Source: CAVVJA01 sp963801715 (GTDB lineage Bacteria > Actinomycetota > Actinomycetes > Mycobacteriales > Jatrophihabitantaceae). From it: 55,624 nt of DNA. Numbering within the stretch: position 1 is the stretch's first letter; every line of letters begins with the position of its first letter. The DNA lies in NCBI GenBank assembly GCA_963801715.1, contig CAWDGB010000016.1, positions 1 through 55,624 on the forward strand, read 5' to 3'. The notes under the pieces were generated by a model. It made no database searches. It was given only the letters and a program-made list of their open reading frames with translations, and was not told the DNA's origin. The translations under genes were made by a program, and so were the position numbers. Shown here piece by piece: positions 34,269-44,272 of this stretch.

Positions 34269-37051
34269 ATGGGCGTGGGCGTTGCCGGTGCTGATCCGAA
34301 GGCCGTGGGGCTCGCCCGGCGGCGGCTCCTCGGGCGCGATCAGGAGCTGGAGCACCTCTTCGGCATGATCGATCAGATCGCGAGGCGTGGGGGTGCCCTC
34401 GTTGTCCGTGGCGAGGCGGGAATCGGTAAGTCGGCGTTGCTCGAGGCTGTCGGGGAGCGGGCGCGCGAGCGAGGCGCGACGGTGGTGACGACGACGGGTA
34501 CGCAGTCGGAGGCGCGGTTGGCCTTCGGAGGGCTCCATCAGCTACTGCTTCCGTTCCTCGACCGGCGTGGATCACCGTCCGGATCCGCAGCGCAAGGCGC
34601 TCGACGTGGCGTTCGGCGTCAGCGAGGGCGACGCGCCCGATGTCTTCCTGATCGGCCTGGCAACCCTCGGCGTGGTTACCGAGCGCGAGGCGCAGACACC
34701 GCTGCTGCTCGTGGTCGACGATGCGCATTGGCTCGATCGGTCGTCGGCCGAGGTGCTGGCGTTCGTTGCGCGGCGGCTCGAGATGGAGCCGGTGATCCTG
34801 CTCTTCGCGGTTCGCGACGGCGTGCCAAATGATCTCGACGAGGCCGGCCTCCCGGACCTCGTCCTTGCCGGGCTGGACGACGACGCGTCGCGCACGCTCC
34901 TCGAACTGCACGGGGCCGGCCTGTCCGACGAGCTGAAGGGGCGGATCCTCGCGGAGGCGGCCGGCAATCCGCTTGCCCTGATCGAGCTCCCGGCCGCAGC
35001 GGTCGATCTCGATCTGACCAGGGCATCGGAGCCGCTGCCGCTGACGGCTCGGCTCGAGGCGACGTTTGCGACGAGGCTCACCGCGCTCGACGCCGACGTG
35101 CGAGCGCTGCTGCTGCTCGCGGCGCTCGATGACGGCGAGCTCGCCGAGCTGAGTCGCGCGGCCGAGGCGCTCCTCGGAGCGCGGATCGACGTCGACGACT
35201 GGACGATGGCCGTCGCATCCGGCCTCGGAACGCTCGACGAGGGCGGATTCCGGTTCCGGCACCCGTTGATCAGGTCGGCTGTCCATCAGGCGGCAACGGG
35301 CGAGCAGCGCCGGCTGGCGCACGCCGCGCTCGCACGGACGCTTGCAGGCGATCCGGACCGGGCCGTCTGGCACCGGGCGGCGGCCGCGCGAGGGCCGGAC
35401 GAGGAGGTCGCCTCGGCTCTCGATGCCGCGGCGGATCGGGCGAGGTTTCGCGGCGGCCTCGACGTTGCGTTCGCGGCGCTGGAGCGGGCTGCCGGGCTGA
35501 CCGCCGATCCGCGGCTCCGCGCGCTACGGCTCGCGCGGGCGGGCGATCTCGCGTACCAGCTCGGCCGCTCGGAGGAGGCGGTGCGGCTCCTTCGCGCAGC
35601 GCTCCAGCTCGGACGGCTTCCTGCTCACGAGGCCGCGAGGGCGTCGTTCGATCTCGAGACGCTCACGAGGGCATGGTCCGGCGCGTCCACGATCCGGCGC
35701 TTCGCACGCGTCGCAGAAGACCTCGCCGACCGCGGCGACGACAGGGGAGCCCTCGAAGCCCTCGGTGCGGTGTCGGTGCGTTCCTACTGGGACCAGCTGG
35801 ACGACAGGCACGAGGCAACACGTGTCGGCGATCGTCGAGCGGCTCGCCGTGCCGGCCGACGATCCACAGCGTCTGGCGGCGCTCGCGCTCATCGATCCGG
35901 TCCATCGGGGCCGGGAGGTCATCGCTCGGGTCGGGCAGATGTCTCCGGTCGGCATGCCCGGTCCCGACCAGTCGATGGCCGTCGGTCGGGCCGCGATGGC
36001 TGTATGGGCCGACAACCTCGCGCTTCCGTTCCTTCGCTCCGCGGTGGCGGGATACCGGTCCGACGGCCGGCTGGCGCGGCTTGCCCAGTGCCTCGTGTTC
36101 GAAGCCTGGGCCGACATCAACTGCGGCGCGGTTCGCATTGCGATCACCGGTGCGGCAGAGGCGGCGAGGCTTGCCGAGGAAACGCGCCAGCTCCGTTACG
36201 TGCTCGCCGCGAAGCTTGCCCATGCCATCGCTGCCGCCGAGCGGGGCGAGGAGGAAACGGCCGATCATCTGATCGCCGACGCCGAGGCGGCGCTCGCTGC
36301 CGATGGGCGCCAACCCTCAGCTCGGGCTGGTCGCGTTCGCGCGCGGCCGGGCGGCTCTCGCAGCTGAGCGCCCGGGCGAGGCGTACCACGATCTCGTCCG
36401 CATCTTCGATCCCGCGGACGCCTGCCTACCAGCCCTACGCGCGCGGCTGGGCGCTCGCCGACCTCGTGGATGCGGCCGTGCGCGGCGACGGCGACCTCGA
36501 CCTGGTTCGCGGTCTTCTGGGCGAGTGGGAGGAGATCGCGGCGGCACACGAGCGCGCCGCATCTCGAGGTTCAGCTGGCCTACGCGGCGGCGCTCCTCGC
36601 CGACAGCGCGACTGCCGAGCAGCGGTTCCAGGTCGCGATGACGTCGAGCGCCGCGGGTTGGCCGTTCTACACGGCCCGTGCGCAGCTCGCGTACGGAGGG
36701 TGGCTGCGCCGGCAACGACGGGGCGCGGATTCGCGTACACCGCTCCGCGAGGCCGCCCGGGTCTTCGACGCCCTCGGCCTGCGGCGCTTCGCCGAGCGCG
36801 CGCGTCGCGAGCTGCGCGCCTCCGGCGAGCGTGCGCGCCGTCGCGTTCCCGAGGCGTGGACCGAGTTGAGCCCCCAGGAGCTCCAGATCGCGCAGCTGGC
36901 GGCCGAGGGTCTCTCGAACCGCGAGATCGGCGAGCGGCTCTACCTCTCCCACCGGACGGTGAGCACGCACCTGTACCGGCTCTTCCCGAAGCTCGGCATC
37001 ACGTCGCGCACGCAGCTGCGTGATGCGCTCGAGCCGCCGCACGGCTCGTAG
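34269..37051 (+). pseudogene. LAL-type ATPase-LuxR regulator, five frameshifts
   Basis: A third LAL regulator, of a different lineage from the two in block B. Its parts are in order: LLGRDQELEHLFGMIDQIA, then Walker A VVRGEAGIGKSALLEAV; Walker B LLLVVDDAHWLDRSSAEVLA; helical repeats; and a LuxR HTH (LSPQELQIAQLAAEGLSNRE, then HRTVSTHLYRLFPKLGITSR). Frame changes are needed near 34565, 35820, 36305, 36410 and 36560. Repaired, it would be about 925 residues. The codon pattern (CTCGA, GCGCTC, CGGCTC) and style differ from the genes in block B. The small genes that follow to 40.6 kb share that style and may have been its neighbours. Confidence 0.85.
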
Positions 37052-37134
37052 CGCACCACCGTCATTCGACGTACACGACCGTGCGGACGGAGGGCTAGCT
37101 TCGAGTCCGTTCTCGCAATCCGGAGGGAGATCTC

Positions 37135-37590
37135 ATGCTCTACAGCTCGATCGTCAAGAAGAGAATCCGCCAGGCCTTCGACGACGTCAACAACCGTCGC
37201 TGGGACGAGCTGATGACCTCGATCGCCCCGAGAGTCCATCACCGCTTCGGCGGCGTCCATGCGATCGGCGGTGAGCGCCACGACAGAGAGACTCTGCGCC
37301 TGTGGTTCGAGCGCCTGGCGCGCGTCCTGCCCAATCTCCAGCTCGAGATCAACGACATCTGGGTGAAGGGCCCGCCGTGGCACACGATGGTGTTCGTGCA
37401 GTGGGACGGGACCGCGACGCTGCTGAACGGCGGCGGGTACTTCCAACACGCCATTCACGTGATCACCCTGCGGTGGGGCAAGATCGCTGCGCTCGACGTC
37501 TTCGAGGACTCGCAGGAGGTCGCCCGTGCGCTCGCCGTCCAAGCTGCAGCCGGCCTCGACGAGGCCGTCGCCGAACCAATCCTGAGCTAG
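37135..37590 (+). CDS. NTF2-like protein
   Basis: An intact 151-residue SnoaL-like/ester-cyclase-fold protein. ATG 37135 follows CCGGAGGGAGATCTC, a strong site. Residues: KKRIRQAFDDVNNRRWDELM (first helix), HHRFGGVHAIGGERHDRETL (His-rich pocket entrance), WFERLARVLPNLQLEINDIW, then MVFVQWDGTATLLNGGGYFQ and ITLRWGKIAALDVFEDSQEV. It is a ligand-binding or enzyme fold with no defined substrate. It directly follows the broken LAL regulator and has the same orientation and composition as the block up to 40.6 kb. Confidence 0.85.
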   Translation: MLYSSIVKKRIRQAFDDVNNRRWDELMTSIAPRVHHRFGGVHAIGGERHDRETLRLWFERLARVLPNLQLEINDIWVKGPPWHTMVFVQWDGTATLLNGGGYFQHAIHVITLRWGKIAALDVFEDSQEVARALAVQAAAGLDEAVAEPILS

Positions 37591-37678
37591 TTCCTCTGGG
37601 CCGGTCCGTCATTCGAACTACCGACCGTGCGACAGAGGGGCTAGCTTCGGCACGTCGCAAGTCGACAAGGAGAGTGAG

Positions 37679-37822
37679 ATGCCGCGGATCACAGTCGGCA
37701 CGGAGAACAACGCTCCGATCGAGATCCACTACGAGGACCACGGCAGCGGAGATCCCGTCGTGATGGTGCACGGGTACCCGCTGAACGGGAACTCGTGGGA
37801 GCGCCAGGAACGGGAGCTCTGT
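37679..37822 (+). pseudogene. α/β-hydrolase, N-terminal stub
   Basis: AAGGAGAGTGAG precedes ATG 37679. The product opens IEIHYEDHGSGDPVVMVHGY then PLNGNSWERQERELC, the first strands and oxyanion-hole HGYPLNG of chloroperoxidase-like hydrolases. After about 48 residues homology ends abruptly. The nucleophile elbow (GxSxG), the acid and the catalytic His are all absent. A deletion has joined it to unrelated DNA. Confidence 0.8.
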
Positions 37823-38055
37823 CAGCGTCGGAGAGACGACACACACACGTTCGGCACAGGTCGAAACCGCTCGCGCACCTTCGTGCTGAAGCGTCGCTCG
37901 CGCCAGTTGGCGGCGTCTGAGGGATGCAGGCCCAGGATGAGGGCATCCGCCTGGAACTCGACGAGAGTCGTCAGCTCCCCCCCGGAGCGGCCTTCGTCGC
38001 CCGCGAGGTGACGCTCGACCGCGAGGGAAGGCCGGTCGGCCGGAAAGGAGAGGTC

Positions 38056-38586
38056 GATGCCTATCAGCCACACCGCCCACGTGGCGCTATATGCGCCGAG
38101 CCACGAGATCGACCTCGAAGCCTGGCTCTTCGAGCTCTCCGATGCCGACTACCAGACCTGGGCCAAGGGCCACGAGGCGCAGGCGTGTTCGCTGACGAGC
38201 AGGGGCGCGGCATGATCAACGTCGAGTCCATCGGCGGCAACCTAATCGTCCAGCACTATCCGAGAGTCCGCGCCGGCGGCTGTTCCGTCGAGATGCACTC
38301 GCCTGCAAGCCGCGCGTACCTTTTCCACCTCGTTCCCGTCCTCGCCGGCGTGCGATGGACACTCGACGTGTCGCCCGAGACCGCCACAGCCTCTGACTTC
38401 GCCTGCACCGTCCAAGTCGACCTCACACCCGTCCTCGAAGTACTAGCTCGAGGCTGCCTCCTCGGCCACTCCCTGGGGCGCCACGTGGACGACGAAGCCC
38501 GAGGCTTCGCCGCCGACATCACCCGCAAACACAAGGAAGCTCGTGGCGAAGGCGATCGGCAGCGAGCCCAGGTCGAACGGCGATGA
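38056..38586 (+). pseudogene. Unidentified cytoplasmic protein, one frameshift
   Basis: ATG 38056 has GGAAAGGAGAGGTCG upstream. The first frame reads HVALYAPSHEIDLEAWLFEL then SDADYQTWAKGHEAQ and meets a stop at about 38215. From about 38185 a second frame continues the same protein-like sequence (GVFADEQGRGMINVESIGGN, LIVQHYPRVRAGGCSVEMHS, VRWTLDVSPETATASDFACT, VDLTPVLEVLARGCLLGHSL) to a stop at 38586. Together it would be about 175 residues, α/β with a strand-rich middle like SRPBCC-fold ligand binders; I cannot confirm that family. Its end overlaps the next ATG (ATGA), so they formed an operon. Confidence 0.55.
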
Positions 38587-38990
38587 AGCTCTCCCGCGGG
38601 GTCGCGCGCTTCAACAAGCGCGTCACCAATCGCATTCAGGGCTTGTACGCCTGGCTCGTTCCACCGTGGACGGTCATCATCCACCGCGGTCGACGATCGG
38701 GCCGCCAGTACCGCACGCCGCTCCTCGCGTTCAGGCGGGGCCGGACTCTCATCATCGCGCTCCTATACGGCGAGGAGACGGAATGGCTTCGCAACCTGCG
38801 CGCCGGCGGTGGGCACGTGATCCGTGCGGGGCGTACTTTCGTCGTCGGCGCCCCCGAGGTCGTCGCTACGAGCGAGGCGGCCTCGCTGTTCGCCTCCCTG
38901 TCCCCGGAGCGCGCGTACTGCAGGCTCGCAGAGAAGGTCGCGATGCTCGACCTGGAAACACCAGCTGCCCGGCTTTGGGCGCCGCTCTGA
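38583..38990 (+). CDS. Deazaflavin (F420)-dependent nitroreductase-family protein
   Basis: A complete 135-residue protein of the Ddn/'nitroreductase family deazaflavin-dependent oxidoreductase' group. The signature WTVIIHRGRRSGRQYRTPLL covers the split-barrel strand and the R-x-S-G-x-x-R-x-x-P-L phosphate-binding stretch. ALLYGEETEWLRNLRAGG (G…WxxNLRA) and the DLETPAARLWAPL end follow. These enzymes use F420H2 in actinobacteria to reduce quinones, nitro-compounds or enones in the cytoplasm. Its start overlaps the stop of the preceding frameshifted gene by four bases, indicating translational coupling. The C-terminus is slightly shorter than usual. Confidence 0.88.
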   Translation: MKLSRGVARFNKRVTNRIQGLYAWLVPPWTVIIHRGRRSGRQYRTPLLAFRRGRTLIIALLYGEETEWLRNLRAGGGHVIRAGRTFVVGAPEVVATSEAASLFASLSPERAYCRLAEKVAMLDLETPAARLWAPL

Positions 38991-39244
38991 GAAAGGCCCG
39001 ACATGATCGAGACGCTGCATTCCGCAGGAGGCCGAGCTCAAGCGCGCCGAAGCAGAGCCGCAGGCGACTGCACATAGGACGGCGAGGCCGGCGGTAAGGG
39101 ATGCTGCCGAAGAGCCGGTGTCCGAGCCGATCGAGCAGGACGGTTGTACGGCGCGTCTCCTCGCGCTACGGGAGGCTCACCAAGCCGCCGTTCGCCACGC
39201 ACCTCAGTTGCGGGGAGTGGCCCTGATGTCTCGGCCGCGCTGGG
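38991..39244. other. Short gene-free stretch
   Basis: Open frames with Arg/Ala-rich composition only. No recognisable gene. Confidence 0.3.
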
Positions 39245-39702
39245 CGGGACATCCTGACGAACAACGTCGCGTGGGTCGTGCGGCATCTGCCGGTCCTCGT
39301 CGTCCCGGGCGACGGCCGGTACATCGTGCGTCCGATCTAGGTCGACGACTTCGCGCGGATCTGCCTGAGGGCGCGCGTGTGGCATCACGGACGCGGGCGG
39401 CCAGACAGGATGGCGTACGAGAAGCTTGTACTGGTTCTTCGCGACGCTCTGGGGAGACGCACGTCGGTCCTGCACGCGCCGCCTGCCGCGGTGGCAGCGC
39501 TGGCACGTGCGCCAGGGGTTGTCATGCGCGACATCCTGCTCACGGCCGTCGAGATCCGCGGCCCCACCGGCGGCTGCTGGTCTCGCGCCAGCTGGCGCTC
39601 GGGCGAGTTTCGTTCCTCGAATGATTGCTGGAGAACGCATCGACGCCGCTCGGCAAGGAATACGCGAACGGGCTCGACCGACACTTCCGCGTACGCGGAT
39701 AG
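39245..39702 (+). pseudogene. NAD(P)-dependent epimerase/NmrA-like, C-terminal remnant
   Basis: Read in order: ILTNNVAWVVRHLPVLVVPG, DGRYIVRPI, an in-frame TAG, VDDFARICL, then YEKLVLVLRDALGRRTSVLH, PPAAVAALARAPGVVMRDIL, and in a further frame LLVSRQLALGRVSFLE then STPLGKEYANGLDRHFRVRG. This is the C-terminal half of an atypical extended SDR (NAD-dependent epimerase/dehydratase family). The TAG sits where Gln or His precedes the conserved VDD. Two nonsense codons and a frameshift make it non-functional, and the Rossmann half is missing. Confidence 0.65.
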
Positions 39703-39741
39703 TGCAGTCATGCGGCCTGAAGAACCGACCTCGAACCGGCG

Positions 39742-40650
39742 GTGAGCGAATACCGCGACGCGCTGGCTTGGGCCGACGCGCAGATCGCGGCAGCGCGCGA
39801 CGATCCGGCCGCGCGCCTTGCATTGATGGAGCGGCTGTTCCACGGGCCGACCGGCCGGGCTCCGCGACACCTGCCGTTCCGGCGGGCGGCGCTGTCGTTC
39901 ATGCGCTGGCAGGCCCAGCGCGGTCTACTTAACCCGCTCGACGCGTCGCCGCCGGGCAGCGTCTGGTGGCGGGCGATCAACGAGCGGTTGTTGCGAGACG
40001 GATGTGAAGCGATCGCGCTGGTTGGAGGGCTGCGTGGAGATCCGTCGTCGCAGGCTGTGCGGCTCTGGCTGAAGTTCGCTGCCACCCCGACACCCGGCTG
40101 TTGGTGCGCGCGCTCGCCAACGCCGCGCTCATGACCGACTATCTTCGGCGCACGAAGGGTATGCCCACGAAGAGAACGCTGCGGAGCGCTTCTTCATGAA
40201 CGTCGCGCTGGCGCGCGTCCTCTACACGCACGCCCTCGTTGCGGCCCCGCGCCTCGCGCTTGGGCGGTTCGGTTCGCTTGCCGGCTTCCTAGGTGATCCT
40301 CGCCTCGGGATGGCGGGCGCGTTCCTATCGCTCCGGCGCGTGATCCCGGACTACTACCCGCTCACGCGCGACGTTGAGTGGTACATCTCCGACGAGCAGC
40401 GTCTCGGTCGGTTGCTTGACTACGCGGTGATCGCACCGAGGCTACGGCGCCTGTACGAGTGGTCCGCGGACGAGCTCGGCGAACTGCGCCTACTCGGGCT
40501 CGTTCGCGACGGCAGCCCGATCTACGCGTGGCCGTACGAGCAACGACACGTGTGGCGTACCCAGCACTTGCCGTTTCCGGCCGCGTACTCGAACGCGTCA
40601 CGCGAGCTCGCTGAGGAACGAGGCGCCCAAAGCCGGGCAGTACCCGTAGG
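39742..40650 (+). pseudogene. Unidentified ~300-residue protein, frameshifted
   Basis: Continuous protein-like sequence across three frames: EYRDALAWADAQIAAARDDP, LMERLFHGPTGRAPRHLPFR, SVWWRAINERLLRDGCEAIA, then a frame change near 40080, HPDTRLLVRALANAALMTDY, another change near 40150, then NVALARVLYTHALVAAPRLA, GDPRLGMAGAFLSLRRVIPD, YYPLTRDVEWYISDEQRLGR and LRRLYEWSADELGELRLLGL. It is a helical, Trp/Arg-rich cytoplasmic protein. I do not recognise the family. It is the last gene before repeat copy 3 and shares the style of the 34.2-40.6 kb block. Confidence 0.5.
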
Positions 40651-40662
40651 CGCTCCTCAGCC

Positions 40663-41175
40663 CGTTTCACCTGGCATGTCCTGGATATTTGGGACAAAAG
40701 GACTTGCGGACCGGGGCGGCGCCACACCCTCGAACCGCCGCAGCGGTTCTGTGGACCGTTCTATTTGGGCTCGGCGCCTCCAGAAAAGCGCGAGACTTTT
40801 CCCAACAATAGCTGGGAATTCCCTTGTGACGGGTGTTCGGGTTCGAACCAACGTAGGCTGAGCCGACGCTTTACAGACCGTCGGGTCCCAAACAGCGGAG
40901 GCCCTTTGTTTGCTGGGCTGGAATCCACTCGCGTGATCTTGTAACTCATTCCTGATCCCGCGCATAACCCGCGACCTAGGGAATAGCTACCGCCGGCCGA
41001 CAGCAAATAGTTGTTAGGAGCAGTGCAGGAAGCCACTGTTCCACCTCCGTCTATGCAAAGATGCGCGGGTCGAGTCCGCCCGACCGCAACGTACCGGTCA
41101 CTGAGCGCGCTAGTGCCCGGTCGCACAGACCATCGGTGGGGTGGCGCAGCGTGTCGACGCACCGCGCCGGGTAGT
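40663..41175 (-). repeat. tRNA-Tyr-centred repeat, copy 3 (probable att site)
   Basis: Its left flank (40663-40815) matches copy 1 (CCTGGATATTTG, GACAAAAGG, TTCTGTGGACCGTTCT, TTTTCCCAACAATAG). Its right flank (40890-41170) matches copy 2 (GATCCCGCGCATAACCCGCG at 40954, CAGCAAATAGTTGTTAGGAG, TCCACCTCCGTCTATGC, GGGTCGAGTCCGC, GTGGCGCAGCG-GTCGACGC). It is therefore a mosaic of copies 1 and 2, as expected if different but related elements integrated side by side. Confidence 0.8.
40825..40882 (-). pseudogene. tRNA-Tyr 3' fragment, copy 3
   Basis: Same arrangement as copy 1 but more damaged. The anticodon loop has lost one T (CTGTAAAGC), the T stem has an extra base (CCGAAC), the acceptor strand reads ACCCGTC and the CCA is CAA. 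Anticodon GTA is still visible. Non-functional. Confidence 0.8.
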
Positions 41176-41199
41176 GCCGTTCGAGATGTCGATATAGGT

Positions 41200-42375
41200 T
41201 CAAGCCCAGGTGAAGCTATCGGTGTCCACATCGGGCGGTAGCGAGAGTCGGTCCTCGTTGGCTATGACCTCGGAGGGTATGACCCAGGTCCCAACGTCTA
41301 GCTCCACCTTGAACGAACAATCCCTGCCCGGATCGATCCGCTGGCCCACCAGTGGCCACTGGCTGATAACTACCTTGCCGGTTTCACCGACTCGCACACC
41401 AAGAGCGTCGACCCTACCTTGCGGCGCCGATGCTCCGAGAAAGTGCGCCTCTAACGTCCCATCACAGGTCATCTCGTTCAGCGTCATAACCGCCGGCGGG
41501 CCTATAAAGTCTGATTGCACCACAAGCTCAGCACTCTCCGGTATTGTCACTTTCGTAAAATCGACCTTTCCGTCGTTGACGACTACGTCGAGTAGGACGA
41601 GGGATCCCTCGATTCGCGCCTGAAAGAACGTTGCCCCGGCCTCGAAAGATACATTTTCCAGGCGGCTAGCTCCGGTGAATCGTGCACCGGTGAGCAGGAA
41701 CACACTGCGAAATGTAACGTTATGCATCTCAAACGGTGGCAGTATTGAGTCACGTAGATCGAAGCAGTTGTCCGACCAGGATATTGACGCTTCGTGTCGA
41801 GTGTGCTGTTCGATAACATAGAAGATTGTGCGACGGACCTGGTAGTCGCCGACGGCCTGCTCCTGATTGCCCTCGTCAGGAGACCATGGCATACGCAGGT
41901 AGGCGCACAATACGTCGATGCACGTTTGACCCTGTTCGGGCCAGTCATCGGCCAGGCGCGCCATCGCGTATACACCGGCGAGCCGAACAGCCGCCTTCTC
42001 ATGGCCGAGTTGAGCAGCAGCGTCCTGGTACCGCTTGGCCCGAGCGTCGGCCTCGGCACGAACGGCGACCCCGGCCGCCGTCTCCCTATTGACGCCAACG
42101 GCTTCTTGAGCGGCTTCCGCGCTTTTTCCGGCGGCCTCCGCGCTGCGCTCACTAGCCGCGGCGGCTTGCTTGGCCGCTTCAACCTGGCCTTTGCCCGTTC
42201 TGCGAGCGAAAAATGCCGTGACCAGAGTGGCTACCACTGCCAATCCCGCCACGATGAGCGTCCACACCTGAACAGCCGTTATTCCCGCAGCGGTCGACGG
42301 GCTCGGTGATGGCGAGGAGACCAATGCGACGACGTGGGGGTGAACGGCTCGAGCCAAGTCAGCCCATATGACCAC
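41200..42375 (-). CDS. Membrane-anchored protein with helical stalk and β-helix-like C-terminus
   Basis: A 391-residue protein starting GTG 42375. One transmembrane segment (VQVWTLIVAGLAVVATLVTA) is followed by an Ala-rich helical stalk (VEAAKQAAAASERSAEAAGK, then SAEAAQEAV), then a conserved actinobacterial helix pair (QDAAAQLGHEKAAVRLAGVY, AMARLADDWPEQGQTCIDVL, CAYLRMPW) that usually precedes pentapeptide repeats. The C-terminal 190 residues have β-helix-like periodicity with short strands (NVTFRSVFLLTGARFTG, LENVSFEAGATFFQARIEGS) but not perfect pentapeptides. The cytoplasmic C-terminal half may be a scaffold or ligand-binding surface. It is the first gene after repeat copy 3 and stands alone. 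Confidence 0.75.
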   Translation of the reverse strand: MVIWADLARAVHPHVVALVSSPSPSPSTAAGITAVQVWTLIVAGLAVVATLVTAFFARRTGKGQVEAAKQAAAASERSAEAAGKSAEAAQEAVGVNRETAAGVAVRAEADARAKRYQDAAAQLGHEKAAVRLAGVYAMARLADDWPEQGQTCIDVLCAYLRMPWSPDEGNQEQAVGDYQVRRTIFYVIEQHTRHEASISWSDNCFDLRDSILPPFEMHNVTFRSVFLLTGARFTGASRLENVSFEAGATFFQARIEGSLVLLDVVVNDGKVDFTKVTIPESAELVVQSDFIGPPAVMTLNEMTCDGTLEAHFLGASAPQGRVDALGVRVGETGKVVISQWPLVGQRIDPGRDCSFKVELDVGTWVIPSEVIANEDRLSLPPDVDTDSFTWA

Positions 42376-42574
42376 TGATCAACGATACCGATCAGGTCTT
42401 TCGGCGGGGCCCGTTGGGTCTCAGTCGGCATATGGTCATCCGAATTGATATTGTTTGGTTGGTTATGCGCGACGCATATGGCGTGAGCGGGAATGCCTAT
42501 CGGGTCGGGGCTATCAAGTCGTCTGTCCTATACCTCTAGGGTTCTGACGGATTGAGATCCGGAGGAGGTTGATC

Positions 42575-43606
42575 ATGGCGAAGGCTGACCTCGTGCTCGA
42601 GGGTGGCGGAGTCAAAGGCACCGGGCTGCTCGGCGCGGTCACGGCGATGGTCGAATGGAAGGACGACCCATACGAGTTTCAGCGCATTGCCGGGACGTCC
42701 GCGGGTGCCATCGTCGCCAGCTTCCTTGCCGCCGGTTACGCCGTTGATGAGTTGAAGAAGTTGATGCTCGCGGAGGATTTCTCCACCTTCGAAGATGAAT
42801 CGGCGTTGTTCAAGCATTTCAAGTTGCTCGGCGAGGGCATCGGGCTGCTCTTCCATGAGGGCCTGTTCATCGGCGACGTCCTGCACAGCTGGATCACAGA
42901 GACCTTGGCCAAGCACAACGTCCATACCTGGAAAGACCTCGCCCGACCCGATCCTCTGCTGCCGCCGGAGCAGCAATACAAGCTGGTGGTCGTCGTCTCA
43001 GATGTCTCGCGCGGCCGCGAGCTGCGCCTGCCATGGGACTACAAGAACCAGCTCGGCCTGGACCCGGACACCCAGCCGGTTGCCGACGCGATTCGCGCCT
43101 CGGCCTCCATTCCCTTCTTCTTCCGGCCGCTACATCTGCGCGCCAGCCGCGACAACTCGGCCGGTAAGGGCTACGTGCTGTGCACCGACGGCGGGATGCT
43201 GTCGAACTACCCGATCGACACCTTCGACCGCGTCAACAATCCCCGGTGGCCCACACTCGGGGTGAAACTGTCCGCGCGCGAGCAGATCAGCCAAGCCCAC
43301 TGGTCGCCCAACGCCAACCCGGTGGACCTTGCTCGATCCCTGCTGACGACAACGCTGAACGCGCGCGACAGCCTGCACGTCGACGATCCGTACTACGCGA
43401 GCCGCACCGTCTTCGTCGACACGACCGGCTACTCCGGCACCGACTTCCACCTCACCAACAACGCAAAGCTGAAGCTCTTCGACAACGGCATTTCCGCGGC
43501 CCAGGAGTTCCTCAAGAACTGGAACTGGGACACCTGGCGCGCCGACAACCCGGCGCGGGCGCCCCGCCCGGAATTTCAGGCCAAACCGCCGATGGTGACG
43601 GCGTGA
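42575..43606 (+). CDS. Patatin-like phospholipase
   Basis: A complete 343-residue patatin-family serine acylhydrolase. The oxyanion loop is LEGGGVKGTGLLGA, the nucleophile elbow IAGTSAGAIVASF (GxSxG, Ser about 42) and the catalytic Asp in LCTDGGMLSNYPID (DGG). All catalytic elements are present, so an active lipid acyl hydrolase is expected in the cytoplasm. ATG 42575 follows CCGGAGGAGGTTGATC; the TTG six bases upstream is less likely. No signal peptide, cyclic-nucleotide synthase or lipase-specific partner is next to it, so a link to defence (as in CapV effectors) is not supported by context. Confidence 0.92.
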   Translation: MAKADLVLEGGGVKGTGLLGAVTAMVEWKDDPYEFQRIAGTSAGAIVASFLAAGYAVDELKKLMLAEDFSTFEDESALFKHFKLLGEGIGLLFHEGLFIGDVLHSWITETLAKHNVHTWKDLARPDPLLPPEQQYKLVVVVSDVSRGRELRLPWDYKNQLGLDPDTQPVADAIRASASIPFFFRPLHLRASRDNSAGKGYVLCTDGGMLSNYPIDTFDRVNNPRWPTLGVKLSAREQISQAHWSPNANPVDLARSLLTTTLNARDSLHVDDPYYASRTVFVDTTGYSGTDFHLTNNAKLKLFDNGISAAQEFLKNWNWDTWRADNPARAPRPEFQAKPPMVTA

Positions 43607-43909
43607 CCATCTGAGTACCGGCCACGGGGGTATGTCAGTGGCACGGTTCGGACCGGGACGACGGGCCGATGCCGCGTCCCGGCACCTGCTCGGCGCGGCA
43701 AACCGTGTCAGCGGTGATGCGGCACCGCCGGATGCCGCGCGCGACACCGACTACTCCGGCTGACGTTGAGGACTTGCTTCCCGTAACAGTCGGGTCGTGA
43801 CGATGTGTCAAGGGCAGGCGCATCGAACTCGGTCAATACGAGCAACCGGCGCTAACGGACATTAAGCACGTTCATGCGCGCGGGCTAAGGCGCGGATCTA
43901 AGGCACCGG
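43607..43909. other. Short gap, possible 43-codon frame
   Basis: ATG 43633 opens a 43-codon frame to a stop at 43764 (ends RDTDYSG) with no convincing ribosome site. I do not call it. Nothing else is seen until the left end of the IS256 relic. Confidence 0.3.
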
Positions 43910-44272
43910 GTGACGTCCCCTGTCGTGGTGTAAGTCCCGTGGGGTTCCCGAATGTTGAGGGGCCATCGTGTGAGGCTTCGTAAGAACCCGCCAAGGAACT
44001 TGCGAAGGAGAACCACACGATGGCCCTGTCCCAGTCTGCTCTGCTCGAGGTCCTGGACGCATTGAAGGTGTCTGACTCCGAGGACGTGATACGTACCGCG
44101 TTGCAGGTGATCCTGCAACAACTCATCGAAGCCGAAGCCACGTCGGTGATCGGCGCCGGCCCGTACGAGCGCACCGATAGCCGGACCACGCAACGCAACG
44201 GCCACCGTGACCGAGTGCTGACCACCGCGGCCGGCGATGTGGAGTTGGCGATCCCGAAGTTCTCGTCCACGA
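43910..44272 (+). pseudogene. IS256-family element: left end and transposase N-terminus
   Basis: The stretch from about 43910 (GGTGACGTCCCCTGTCGTGG onward) has the look of an IS256 left terminus. GCGAAGGAGAACCACACG precedes ATG 44020. The product reads ALLEVLDALKVSDSEDVIRT, then LQQLIEAEATSVIGAGPYER, TTQRNGHRDRVLTTAAGDVE and LAIPKF, the standard N-terminal domain of IS256 transposases. At 44272 the homology stops exactly where an inverted IS6 fragment begins, so the DDE core is absent. Confidence 0.85.

Noticed and set aside
33318..34538. 406-codon minus-strand frame taken as one gene
   Set aside because: Only its last ~32 codons (SHOCT) and an internal IS5 stretch are protein-like; the rest is antisense read-through of other fragments.
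33685..35373. 562-codon minus-strand frame
   Set aside because: Antisense of the LAL pseudogene and neighbouring fragments; Arg-rich, no family sequence except the embedded IS5 relic frame next to it.
42575..43606. Patatin as a CBASS (CapV-like) effector
   Set aside because: No nucleotidyltransferase, E1/E2 or JAB gene is adjacent; catalytic motifs alone do not indicate defence.
43633..43764. 43-codon frame after the patatin gene
   Set aside because: No ribosome site or recognisable sequence.
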